Origin: Imperialibacter sp963977595
Lineage (GTDB): Bacteria > Bacteroidota > Bacteroidia > Cytophagales > Cyclobacteriaceae
DNA: 64,000 bases
Assembly (NCBI RefSeq): GCF_048007035.1
Contig: NZ_CP180355.1
Location: forward strand, 1,984,001 to 2,048,000
Reading direction: 5' to 3'
The translations under genes were made by a program, and so were the position numbers. The notes beneath the pieces are model-generated. The model had not been told where the DNA came from. It made no database searches and saw only the letters and a list, made by a program, of their open reading frames with translations. Positions 52,534 through 61,021 of the stretch are shown here, piece after piece. Positions within the stretch are counted from its first letter, which is position 1. Every line of letters begins with the position of its first letter.

Positions 52534-54234
52534 ATGAATTTGAACCTGAAAGCAAAGCAGCAAAACTCCTACGATGCGATTGTGGTGGGAACCGGAATCA
52601 GTGGTGGTTGGGCTGCCAAAGAGCTCACAGAGAAGGGACTCAAGACATTGGTGCTGGAAAGAGGCAGAATGGTGCGCCACGTTGCTGACTACCCAACGAT
52701 GAACCTGAATCCCTGGGAGCTTGAAAATGGCGATAGGATTACCGCCGAAGAGCAAAAAGATTACGAGAAACAGAACCGAACGGGCTATACAGTAAAAAAC
52801 TCTACCAAACACTGGTGGATCAAGGATACAGACCAGCCTTACTCAGAAGTAAAAAGATTTGACTGGATCAGAGGCTACCATGTTGGAGGGCGTTCTATCA
52901 TGTGGGGCCGCCAAAGCTACCGCCTGGGAGAATTCGACTTTGAGGCCAACGCCAAAGATGGTATCGCAGTCGACTGGCCCATCAGATACGCCGACATAGC
53001 ACCGTGGTACGACTACGCCGAGCAGTACATTGGGGTAAACGGCATAGCCGATGGTTGGATTGGGCTTCCCGATGGAAAATACCTTCCTCCTATGGAGATG
53101 AACTGTATCGAAAAACACGTAAAGCAGGGCATCGAATCCAATTTCAAAGACAGGATCATGACCATGGGCCGCTCGGCCAATATTACGCAGGATCACAACG
53201 GCCGCCACAAGTGCATGTACCGTAACCTGTGTATCAGAGGGTGTCCTTTTGGTGGCTACTTCAGCAGTAATGCTTCTACTCTGCCAGCGGCAGAAGCAAC
53301 TGGCAACATGGAACTGCGCCCCAACTCCATCGTTCACTCCGTGATTTACGATGAAGCAAAAGGCAAGGCTACTGGTGTGAGAGTGATCGATGCGGAGACG
53401 CTTGAGACAGTTGAGTACTTTGCTAATATCATTTTCCTCAATGCCTCCACCATCAACACCACGTCTATCATGCTCAACTCCATTTCGGATCGATTCCCTA
53501 ACGGACTTGGCAACGACAGTGGTGAGCTTGGGCATAATCTAATGGATCACCATTTCCGTGTAGGTGCCAGGGCTGATTTTGACGGCTTCGAAGATGAGTA
53601 CTATGTCGGTCGCAGACCAAACGGCATCTATATTCCACGTTTCAGAAACATCGGAAGCGATAAGCAAGACTACATCAGAGGCTACGGTTACCAGGGTGGT
53701 GGCAGCCGTGATGGCTGGGGCAGAGGCGTTGCCGAGATGGAAGTTGGGCCACAGCTTAAAGAAATGGTGATGACCCCCGGCAAGTGGGGAATGGGTCTTA
53801 CCGGTTTTGGTGAAATGCTTCCGTACCACGAGAACAAGATGGTGATGAACAACGACCTGAAAGATAAGTGGGGCATGCCAACCGTTACTTTTGATTGCGA
53901 AATCAAAGAAAACGAGTTGAAAATGCGGGTGGACATGAAAGAGCAGGCCGTGGCCATGCTTGAAGCAGCAGGTATGAAAAACGTCACGCCTTACGACGAC
54001 GCAGGTGGGCCTGGATTGGGGATCCACGAAATGGGAACTGCCAGAATGGGCCGTGATCCGAAAACCTCAGTGCTGAACAAATGGAACCAGGTGCATGCCT
54101 GTAAAAATGTGTTCGTTACTGACGGCTCGGCCATGACTTCAGCTTCCTGCGTAAATCCGTCGCTTACTTACATGGCACTGACGGCCAGAGCCGCCGATTA
54201 TGCTGTGAAGGAAATGAAAAAGCAAAACCTGTAA
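52534..54234 (+). CDS. GMC-family FAD oxidoreductase, large subunit of a putative sugar dehydrogenase
   Basis: 566 residues without signal peptide. FAD motif GTGISGGWAAKE (19-30) with LVLERGR (Glu for ribose). A Cys-rich patch (CMYRNLCIRGCPFGGYF) is typical of gluconate/fructose/glucoside dehydrogenase-type GMC enzymes, and the C-terminal block reads HEMGTARMGRDP and SASCVNPSLTYMALTARAADY (His/Asn catalytic pair). It should oxidise sugars or sugar derivatives with electrons passed to a membrane carrier. The partner with a Tat signal lies 11 bp downstream; export of this protein by hitchhiking is likely. Confidence 0.92.
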   Translation: MNLNLKAKQQNSYDAIVVGTGISGGWAAKELTEKGLKTLVLERGRMVRHVADYPTMNLNPWELENGDRITAEEQKDYEKQNRTGYTVKNSTKHWWIKDTDQPYSEVKRFDWIRGYHVGGRSIMWGRQSYRLGEFDFEANAKDGIAVDWPIRYADIAPWYDYAEQYIGVNGIADGWIGLPDGKYLPPMEMNCIEKHVKQGIESNFKDRIMTMGRSANITQDHNGRHKCMYRNLCIRGCPFGGYFSSNASTLPAAEATGNMELRPNSIVHSVIYDEAKGKATGVRVIDAETLETVEYFANIIFLNASTINTTSIMLNSISDRFPNGLGNDSGELGHNLMDHHFRVGARADFDGFEDEYYVGRRPNGIYIPRFRNIGSDKQDYIRGYGYQGGGSRDGWGRGVAEMEVGPQLKEMVMTPGKWGMGLTGFGEMLPYHENKMVMNNDLKDKWGMPTVTFDCEIKENELKMRVDMKEQAVAMLEAAGMKNVTPYDDAGGPGLGIHEMGTARMGRDPKTSVLNKWNQVHACKNVFVTDGSAMTSASCVNPSLTYMALTARAADYAVKEMKKQNL

Positions 54235-54245
54235 ACAGAACAACC

Positions 54246-54812
54246 ATGAACAGAAGAGAACTAATAAAAAAGACGGCCCTTTTCATGGGAGCATCTGTTT
54301 CAGCTCCTGCGATAATGGGTATTTTGAATGGATGCACAGCAGAGCCCAGCCTTTACTGGACGCCGAAGTATGTGACCAAAGAGCAGGCCGTAGAGCTGGA
54401 GGCCATTGCCGAAACCATCATCCCAGCCACTGGCACACCCGGCGCCAAAGATGCAGGAGTTCCAGCCTTCATTGAAAAAATGGTGCATGAGGTATACAAG
54501 CCTGCCGACGTGAAGAAATTCATGGATGGCCTGGCAGCTTTCAGCAAGAAGGTCGAAGACAAGGAAGGTGACCCTTTCAGTCAATTGGATGCTGCCAAGC
54601 AATTGGAAGTGATCAAAGCTGAAAACTCCGCCGCACTAAGCAGTGCAGGTGGGGGTGAAAGACCATGGTTTTTGTCTATGAAAGAGCTCACCCTGCTTGG
54701 ATTCTTTACCTCAGAGATCGGTGCCACACAAGTGCTCCGCTATGAAGCGATCCCCGGCAGGTACGAAGGATGCATTCCATTTTCAGAAGTGGGAAAAACC
54801 TGGGCGACTTAG
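54246..54812 (+). CDS. Gluconate 2-dehydrogenase subunit 3 family protein with Tat-type lipoprotein signal
   Basis: 188 residues. N-terminus NRRELIKKTALFMGASV (twin Arg) with LNGC at about residue 30, giving a Tat lipoprotein-like signal. Mature part carries the family core ELEAIAETIIPATGTPGAKDAGVPAFIEKMV in two segments and the LTLLGFFTSEIGATQVL motif. This is the small subunit of flavin sugar dehydrogenases and glucoside 3-dehydrogenases. It carries the signal that its GMC partner lacks. A hairpin terminator follows. Confidence 0.93.
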   Translation: MNRRELIKKTALFMGASVSAPAIMGILNGCTAEPSLYWTPKYVTKEQAVELEAIAETIIPATGTPGAKDAGVPAFIEKMVHEVYKPADVKKFMDGLAAFSKKVEDKEGDPFSQLDAAKQLEVIKAENSAALSSAGGGERPWFLSMKELTLLGFFTSEIGATQVLRYEAIPGRYEGCIPFSEVGKTWAT

Positions 54813-54854
54813 GAGTTTTGCATTACTGATTTGAGATTTGTGTTTTTTTATATG

Positions 54855-54881
54855 GAAAGCCCGGTGGACAGCCGGGCTTTC
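54855..54881 (+). terminator. Terminator after the GMC/subunit 3 operon
   Basis: 10-bp stem GAAAGCCCGG / CCGGGCTTTC with a 7-nt loop, then TGCATTTT; the T run is interrupted. Confidence 0.75.
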
Positions 54882-54988
54882 TGCATTTTAACCAACTCCT
54901 TATTGCAAACAAAAGGCATGTATTGAGTTGACAATTGTCATTCGGTCTCCAACAGCCTGTTGTTAAGTTTGACTCTAAATCACAGGCA

Positions 54989-55528
54989 ATGAAAAAAGCA
55001 TACTTTTGGATACTCGTTTTAAGTCTTGCATTGAACGGCTGCGCCACCAGGGTAAGCACGTCGTTTGACAGGCAGGCGGATTTTAGCAGGTATAAGACTT
55101 TTTGCTGGCTGCAAGGTTGTGAGTTCACCTTTACCGGCCCCGGGTACATGAACGACAGCACTGTTGTTAGCAACCTTAAAAGTGCCATTATCAAAGAAAT
55201 GGAAGAAAAGGGCTTCATCTACGACGCCGAAAACCCTGACCTCCTTCTCGATTTTCATGTGACCGTGGAAAACAGGCAAACCAATGTGTACAGGTTTGAG
55301 GAAGACAGGTTTCTGCAACTCGACCCGGTAGATCAGTCGGACGTGTACTACTTTCTCGAAGGCACGCTCATCATGGACATTGCAGATAGGGAAACAGGCC
55401 AAATGATTTGGCGCTCCAGCGCTAGCCGCTATCTGGAACTAAATCCAGAAATGAGCGAGAAGAACCTTCGAAGGGGAATTGGCATTGTATTGAAGAAGTT
55501 TCCTCCGAAAGACAAAAGCGGCATGTAG
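54989..55528 (+). CDS. DUF4136-like lipoprotein
   Basis: 179 residues from the start at 54989 (MKKAYFWILV), chosen because it gives a lipobox LNGC with Cys at about 20; a start 54 bp upstream is possible but lacks a signal. The mature protein has the DUF4136 pattern: FDRQADFSRYKTFCW near the start, PDLLLDFHVTVEN in the middle and a C-terminal IMDIADRETGQMIWRSSAS segment. Envelope lipoprotein, role unknown. It converges on the L,D-transpeptidase. Confidence 0.85.
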   Translation: MKKAYFWILVLSLALNGCATRVSTSFDRQADFSRYKTFCWLQGCEFTFTGPGYMNDSTVVSNLKSAIIKEMEEKGFIYDAENPDLLLDFHVTVENRQTNVYRFEEDRFLQLDPVDQSDVYYFLEGTLIMDIADRETGQMIWRSSASRYLELNPEMSEKNLRRGIGIVLKKFPPKDKSGM

Positions 55529-55539
55529 CTTGCCGTGCT

Positions 55540-56991
55540 TCACAACATCACCTGAAAAACTAGCTGGCGATCTTTATTATACACATCGGGATAGTAAACT
55601 ATTTTTCCGTTTTCCTCCCATGCGGTAAAGTACCTCACATAAATAGGGATGGGCTGAATAACACTGATCTCCGTACGTTTTTTAAGCCTGAAATATTGCT
55701 CCAGCAATAAAGGGTTATTGTATACCGTGTCGTTCTTCACCAGATAATAGGCAAACTCTTCCGCCTTTTCCATGCGAATACAACCGTGACTCAGCGCTCT
55801 TTCCTTTCTTGAAAAAAGCTTTGGGGCATTTGTATCGTGCAGGTACACACCGTATGGGTTATCGAACCGAAATTTCACAATCCCCAATGCATTTTCCCGC
55901 CCTTCCTTCTGCCGGAGATAGTAGGGAAAGTTATTTTCATCGTACAAAGACCAATCGATTGCCTTCGTATCGACTACGTTGCTTTTGTGATCAAGCACTT
56001 CGTAGAGATGCCGACTGAGGTAGCCAGTATCAGCTTTCATTTTTGGTAAGATTTCCCTCACCGTGATGCTCCTCGGCACTGTCCAGTAGGGGTAAATAGT
56101 GAAGCACCAGATGCTGCTTTCCAACACCGGCGTGGGAGTACTTTTAGCACCCACTATCACCTTCGACTGGAGTACAGCCTCGCCTCCTTCTATCACTGAC
56201 AGCTGATAGGCCGGAATGTTTATGAACACATACCTTTCTGGCAGCGGCCCGGCTTCCCAGCGCCACCTTTCCAGGTTGACATTTAACTTCGAAATTTGGC
56301 TCTGAGCGCTGGCAGGGTCGACTTTTGGACTCAGCTGCCTCCTTAAAAGATTTTTCAGTTCTTTCTTTAGCGCAAGGTATTGCTCGCCACAAGGCTCTTG
56401 CGATTCAAGCGACGTCCTTATCTCGCCTTTCGCCAACGCCTCACTCAAAAGACTGGCATCGATGACATCCTTTTCGAGGCTACTGGCTACTGGCCTCGAA
56501 ATACCGTGAGCAAGGTGCCTGGCCATAGAAATAAATGCGTCAGTAAGGAGAATATCCAGCCTGTCGGGTGTTGTAAACTGAAAAGCCAGCAATTCGTTGC
56601 GCAAAACCTCCAACTCTGCCAACTTATAGGCTTCGGGTGGCAGGCCATAGGCTTGGGCCTCCCTCACCATCTGTAGCATCGAATCGGCAACTGGCAGCAA
56701 ATTGCCGTCGCTGAACCAGGCCAGAGAAGCACCGTTGTCTTTGTAGAATTCCAAAACCGACGACGTCGAACTTAAGCCGTATTCTTTGAGCAAGGTGGTA
56801 TCAACTGTCGTGGCAGCCACGCCAATTTCCAGGGAATCGTCCGGGCCACCTAGCACATGGCCCGCTGTTGGTTTGCAACTGTTGAGCACTACCATAACAG
56901 CCGCCATTAAAATGGCGATAAACACTGCACTGTGGTATGTGACCCTTTTTCTCATTCCTCTTCGCTTACCACCCAAAATCCCACTATTCAC
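55540..56991 (-). CDS. L,D-transpeptidase of the YcbB/LdtD type
   Basis: 483 residues. A basic N-terminus, one hydrophobic segment and a lipobox-like LNSC precede a scaffold domain (about 60-200) and the YkuD catalytic domain (about 245-430). The active site reads RALSHGCIRMEKAEEF with the His-Gly-Cys motif, and the substrate strand NPYGVYLHDTN precedes it. It forms 3-3 cross-links in peptidoglycan or attaches proteins. The chosen ATG overlaps the stop of the upstream gene by 4 bp; an internal Met 36 bp later also gives a signal. Confidence 0.92.
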   Translation of the reverse strand: MNSGILGGKRRGMRKRVTYHSAVFIAILMAAVMVVLNSCKPTAGHVLGGPDDSLEIGVAATTVDTTLLKEYGLSSTSSVLEFYKDNGASLAWFSDGNLLPVADSMLQMVREAQAYGLPPEAYKLAELEVLRNELLAFQFTTPDRLDILLTDAFISMARHLAHGISRPVASSLEKDVIDASLLSEALAKGEIRTSLESQEPCGEQYLALKKELKNLLRRQLSPKVDPASAQSQISKLNVNLERWRWEAGPLPERYVFINIPAYQLSVIEGGEAVLQSKVIVGAKSTPTPVLESSIWCFTIYPYWTVPRSITVREILPKMKADTGYLSRHLYEVLDHKSNVVDTKAIDWSLYDENNFPYYLRQKEGRENALGIVKFRFDNPYGVYLHDTNAPKLFSRKERALSHGCIRMEKAEEFAYYLVKNDTVYNNPLLLEQYFRLKKRTEISVIQPIPIYVRYFTAWEENGKIVYYPDVYNKDRQLVFQVML

Positions 56992-57401
56992 TTCAGCTGA
57001 GACGCCTTCACTTCAAACAGGTGCTCCAGCCTATCCAAATACTCATGCTCAGCCTTGCTTATTCCTCTGAAAGAGACCGCAATATCAGTCGCCGTGGTTA
57101 GTATCTTGGCCTTCAATTTTTCGCTAAATACTGCCTTGTGTATTTCATAATACTCCTTAAATGTATTGAAAGCCTCCTCCGCTGTCGTGAAACTGTCGGT
57201 CAGGTAATCAAATGATATGTAAATATAATAAGCGGCATCAGTGCCGAACTCATCTGTTGAATGCTCCAAAGGCACCCACTCTTTATTCACAAGTTCTTTC
57301 AGCTTTTCCACCTCTTTGTGCTTGAGGTGATTGTCGGCCATGGCAACGGCAAAAAACAGGTTGCCCAGTTGTTCGTAAATCTTTTGATAATTGGTAGTCA
57401 T
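56988..57401 (-). CDS. Small acidic helical protein, possibly TerB-like
   Basis: 137 residues, no signal. Helix pairs such as AMADNHLKHKEVEKLKELV and ISKAEHEYLDRLEHLFEV recall the TerB fold, as in the gene at 17561, but this is weak. It overlaps the L,D-transpeptidase start by 4 bp, so the two are probably translated from one message. Confidence 0.78.
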   Translation of the reverse strand: MTTNYQKIYEQLGNLFFAVAMADNHLKHKEVEKLKELVNKEWVPLEHSTDEFGTDAAYYIYISFDYLTDSFTTAEEAFNTFKEYYEIHKAVFSEKLKAKILTTATDIAVSFRGISKAEHEYLDRLEHLFEVKASQLK

Positions 57402-57619
57402 GGTTGTAAATGTTTAGTTCCTATTGCTTTGCTCCAGGCGATCTATTGTTGATGACCTGATCACACATTAAAACTACCTTTTTGATGGTGGATATCGGAT
57501 GATTGAGATCAGTCGGAAAAGGTGATTATGGTCAACCCCTTTTTCGCATGGCACTTAATATCGAAAAGAAAAAGGAAACAATATCCACAGATGATCTGCG
57601 TTTGAACTATGTTTAAAAT

Positions 57620-58654
57620 ATGAAATTTCTTGCCAAAATATTCTTCATACTGCTGATCACTTCTTCCTGTGATAAAAGCAATAAATATTCGGAGGGTCAT
57701 TTCCCTGATGTAGTGGTCAACCTTGAGGCCATCAACTCCAGTGCGGATGACTACAACATGGATCTTCCGGTAATTCACGATGAGCACATGTTTCATTTCT
57801 CATCTAACCGGGGAAACATGAATCATTTCGACATCGTTGGGAAGAACCTCATCTTGCAATGGGATTATGCTGCAGAACATTTAATTATTGATGTAAATAA
57901 GTCCCGAGGCACCTCGCTACCCATGCGTTCCCTCTTCGATTCCGTCAACACATTCTGCAATGAACTAGGCCCCTATTCATTTACCTATGAGAGTCAGGTA
58001 GGTAACAATATGCAGTTGACCTATTTATTCCTGTATGCTAATGATTGTGCCGGCAATTTTGATATCAAGTTCACTTATATTGATCCCACCGAAAATAATC
58101 AGATAGCAGCAGCGTCGCCCACTAGCCTCGCCATGGTTAACACGGAAGCGAATGAGCTTTATCCGACATTCTTTGGCGAAGATTTTACATGGGAATCCAG
58201 ATATATCACTAGTCCTGCCTCAGTGCAAAAGTTGGTCTATTGCTCTGACAAGGACGGTGTCTATGATTTCTATCAAATCGACCTGACCATTGATGACCCC
58301 ATTGTTTCACTGTCATCTGCTGAGGCTATTGCACCTGAGAAACTCTCCATCAGCAGCGCTGAAGGAAACGATAAATGCGCCTTTATTAATGGCAGGCTAA
58401 TGGTTTTCACCTCCGACCGGCCGGGAGGTTATGGCGGATATGACCTGTACTACAGTCTTTACGAAGGAAATGCCTGGTCGGAGCCAGTCAATTTCGGCGA
58501 GCGCATCAACACGGAATTTGATGAATACAGGCCTGTGATCCTGACCTATGACACAGGCTTTGACAATAACCTTCTCTTGTTCTCGTCGAACAGACCGGGA
58601 GGCAAAGGTGGTTTTGATTTGTACTATGTGGGGGTGGAGAAGATGATAGATTAA
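57620..58654 (+). CDS. Lipoprotein with C-terminal PD40-like beta-propeller repeats
   Basis: 344 residues. Signal with lipobox (LLITSSC, Cys about 17). The N-terminal half has an unknown fold with an FSSNRGN motif. The C-terminal part contains PD40-type repeats, MVFTSDRPGGYGGYDLYYS and LLLFSSNRPGGKGGFDLYYV, as in TolB- and OmpA-linked WD40-like proteins of Bacteroidota. An envelope or surface role is likely; partner unknown. It overlaps the next gene by 4 bp tail to tail. Confidence 0.85.
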   Translation: MKFLAKIFFILLITSSCDKSNKYSEGHFPDVVVNLEAINSSADDYNMDLPVIHDEHMFHFSSNRGNMNHFDIVGKNLILQWDYAAEHLIIDVNKSRGTSLPMRSLFDSVNTFCNELGPYSFTYESQVGNNMQLTYLFLYANDCAGNFDIKFTYIDPTENNQIAAASPTSLAMVNTEANELYPTFFGEDFTWESRYITSPASVQKLVYCSDKDGVYDFYQIDLTIDDPIVSLSSAEAIAPEKLSISSAEGNDKCAFINGRLMVFTSDRPGGYGGYDLYYSLYEGNAWSEPVNFGERINTEFDEYRPVILTYDTGFDNNLLLFSSNRPGGKGGFDLYYVGVEKMID

Positions 58655-59121
58655 CCTCCCTCAACCACAATCCCTTTCGGCTCTGCAAAATCCCTTATAG
58701 TCTCTTTGATTTCCTTCGAAGTTGAAGCTGAAGTATGATATTTGACCGTTTGCTGCCCTTCCGTCAATTCAAAAACGAAGGAATATGACAGCAACGTAAT
58801 TGCCCTAATATCAACCCAACGCACAATCGTATTCTTCTCAAAAAAACCACGGCGGAATTCTATCTGTTCATCCGTTATTCTCACCTTCGGGGAATACTTT
58901 GACCTTTCGGAGGTTATCGTTAGGGCCATAAAAAAGTAAAATATTCCACCCAGCAAAAATAGAACAGTTAAAATCCACCACCAGCCCGGACGACTATCAG
59001 GCTTCCAAAAATGTAGCGACCCTTGAAGGAAAAAAATTGAACCCAGAAGTAGATAGAGTCCTCTCTGAGCTTTCAGAGAGAACTCTTTATTTCCAGATCC
59101 AAGAAGGATTGTCTTTTCCAA
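58651..59121 (-). CDS. Two-helix membrane protein with PH-like domain
   Basis: 156 residues. Two hydrophobic segments (about 21-38 and 47-68), then a beta-rich cytosolic part (VRITDEQIEFRRGFF, TIVRWVDIRAITLLSYSFVFEL) like bacterial PH/GRAM-type domains. No named family. Third gene after the ChbG-like and TIM-barrel genes, 15 bp from the latter. Confidence 0.8.
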   Translation of the reverse strand: MEKTILLGSGNKEFSLKAQRGLYLLLGSIFFLQGSLHFWKPDSRPGWWWILTVLFLLGGIFYFFMALTITSERSKYSPKVRITDEQIEFRRGFFEKNTIVRWVDIRAITLLSYSFVFELTEGQQTVKYHTSASTSKEIKETIRDFAEPKGIVVEGG

Positions 59122-59136
59122 GACTTCTATGCCTGA

Positions 59137-60012
59137 TTAAACATCACAGATATCAATCGACTGTCTCAGTGAAGCAAAAGCGTCTTCACGTTTAGGAATG
59201 AACTCCTGCGCTACATAGCCCTTGAAGCCTGTTTCTATAATGGCTTTCATAATGGCTGGGTAGTAAAGCTCCTGCGTTTCATCAATCTCATTACGGCCTG
59301 GTACCCCGCCAGTATGGTAATGCGAGATGTATGGGTGGAATTCTTTGATTGTGGCAATTACGTCACCTTCCATGATCTGCATGTGGTAGATGTCATACAG
59401 CAGCTTGAAGTTTGGTGAGCCCAGCTTATCCACCAGCTTCACGCCCCAGGGGGTCTTGTCGCACATGTAGTCAGGGTGGTTGCGCTTGCTGTTGAGCAAC
59501 TCCATGCTGATGGTCACGCCGTATTTTTCGGCAACCTTCATCACAGGCTCAAGACCTTTGGCGCAGTTCTCCAGGCCTACCATGTCGTCCATGCCATTTC
59601 TGTTGCCAGAGAAGGTAATCACATTGGTAAAGCCAGCATCAGCTGCTTTTGGTATTGACGCCGTAAATTGCTTCAGCAGCTCTGCATGCAGGCTGGGGTC
59701 ATTAAATCCTTTGTTGAGCCCAATGTTCGAGCCATAGGCCATAGCGCAATGCAGGTTATACTTCTTCAGCGTAGGCCAGTCTTTTTCTCCCAGCAGCTCC
59801 ACCGATTTGATTCCGATATCGACGGCAGCCTCACAAAGCTCCTCTATTGTTTTCTTGCCATAGCACCACTGGCAAACCGAGTGGTTGATATTGCCTTTCC
59901 GTGCTGCTTTGCCAGTGGACGGAGCCGCCTGGCTTATGATAGATGGCACCATCGCCACTCCCAGGGAGGAGACGGCCATCTTTTTTAATGCTTCTTTTCT
60001 CGAAATGTTCAT
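59137..60012 (-). CDS. Exported Hyi-like xylose-isomerase-fold TIM barrel protein
   Basis: 291 residues. N-terminus SRKEALKKMAVSSLGVAMVP looks like a Tat-type signal with only one canonical Arg, followed by SQAAP. The mature part is the hydroxypyruvate-isomerase-like barrel: INHSVCQWCYGKKTIEELCE, SMELLNSKRNHPDYMCD (catalytic Glu and His region), YDIYHMQIMEGDV and YVAQEFIPKRED with a late Glu. These enzymes isomerise or epimerise small sugars or keto-acids using a divalent metal. It is 21 bp after the ChbG-like gene. Confidence 0.88.
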   Translation of the reverse strand: MNISRKEALKKMAVSSLGVAMVPSIISQAAPSTGKAARKGNINHSVCQWCYGKKTIEELCEAAVDIGIKSVELLGEKDWPTLKKYNLHCAMAYGSNIGLNKGFNDPSLHAELLKQFTASIPKAADAGFTNVITFSGNRNGMDDMVGLENCAKGLEPVMKVAEKYGVTISMELLNSKRNHPDYMCDKTPWGVKLVDKLGSPNFKLLYDIYHMQIMEGDVIATIKEFHPYISHYHTGGVPGRNEIDETQELYYPAIMKAIIETGFKGYVAQEFIPKREDAFASLRQSIDICDV

Positions 60013-60033
60013 GGTAAATATATTTTAAGTAGG

Positions 60034-60963
60034 CTATTTCTGGTTAAAGGTTATTTCCTGTATTTGTCGCCAGGTCACCGGCTGAATGCCCTGGCTTTTA
60101 AGCACTTCCTTGAATTCATCACTCAATATATAGTCGAGGTCTCTTTGCCGCCATGCAGCCCCAAAGTCGGGGTGATTGACTGTAACTGCCTGCATTTCGT
60201 CGTCGTCATAAGCCAGGTGCACCAGCAACACATTAAGTCCGGGTTGCAGCTCCTTCATCCAGCCAGTGTAGGTGCTGCTCCACTGGGCGTCGGCCACACC
60301 CTCCCCCATCATATATAGACGGTTAACTGACACAAAAACCTCATCTATCGCCTCAAAAAGTGGTGGCGCTGCCTCCAACAATCCAGCAGGGATCATCACA
60401 GGTATGCCAAACTCTTTCCCCACCTTCTGGTATATTTTGAAAAGATCAGGAGTTTGAAACAGGCTCCCCATATGAGAATCAAGATGTGAGGGTTTTAAGC
60501 CAGCATCAATGGCCATTTGCACCTGCGCCCTTATTTCCTTCTCCACCTCTTCTGGTTTGGCTTTCTGCGCCACTTCTTCTGAAGTAGGATAGAAGAACCC
60601 ATCGGCTCCGATAAGACTCGGAATTTGTGATGGCATTGAAACTCCGTCCCATTTGTAGTTTTCCCATTCGGCTGTCAGCGTAAGATGAAGGCCAAGGTCT
60701 TTGTCTGGGTGTTCTCTTCCATATTTGGCTATCTCAGGGAACCAGGGGCAGGGCACCATGATGCTGGCCGAGCTGATACCGCTTTTTTCAAAAGCCTCAA
60801 TAGAGGCGGCATTTTCTGAATGTGCCACTCCCAGGTCGTCGGCATGGATGATCAAAAGTTTAGTATCAGCCGGATAACCCAGCTTTTCTGCTGTATTAGG
60901 TGGTTGACACGCAACGGTGGCTGCCAATAGACACAAAAAAATCGGTACCTTTTTCGAAATCAT
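60034..60963 (-). CDS. ChbG/YdjC-family carbohydrate deacetylase-like lipoprotein
   Basis: About 309 residues from the start at 60963 (MISKKVPIFLCLL), with a lipobox-like TVAC; a start 21 bp further upstream is possible. The YdjC motif HADDLGVAHSEN carries metal-binding Asp residues, and HLDSHMGSLFQTPDLF carries His ligands. DLGLHLTLTAEW is also typical. These enzymes remove acetyl groups from chitobiose-type or N-acetyl sugars. Leader of a minus-strand group with the TIM barrel protein, which suggests sugar processing in the envelope. Confidence 0.9.
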   Translation of the reverse strand: MISKKVPIFLCLLAATVACQPPNTAEKLGYPADTKLLIIHADDLGVAHSENAASIEAFEKSGISSASIMVPCPWFPEIAKYGREHPDKDLGLHLTLTAEWENYKWDGVSMPSQIPSLIGADGFFYPTSEEVAQKAKPEEVEKEIRAQVQMAIDAGLKPSHLDSHMGSLFQTPDLFKIYQKVGKEFGIPVMIPAGLLEAAPPLFEAIDEVFVSVNRLYMMGEGVADAQWSSTYTGWMKELQPGLNVLLVHLAYDDDEMQAVTVNHPDFGAAWRQRDLDYILSDEFKEVLKSQGIQPVTWRQIQEITFNQK

Positions 60964-61021
60964 GAGAGCGGGCGTAATAATCAACTATCAAATTATCACC
61001 TATTCCCCTATTTCAAAAGCT

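Noticed and set aside
52843..53535. 230-residue antisense open frame opposite the GMC oxidoreductase
   Set aside because: The plus-strand gene is well supported by FAD and Cys-rich motifs; the antisense frame is His/Val-rich and shows no domain. Similar long frames opposite the M14 gene (50667-51248) and at 53539-54027 were dropped for the same reason.
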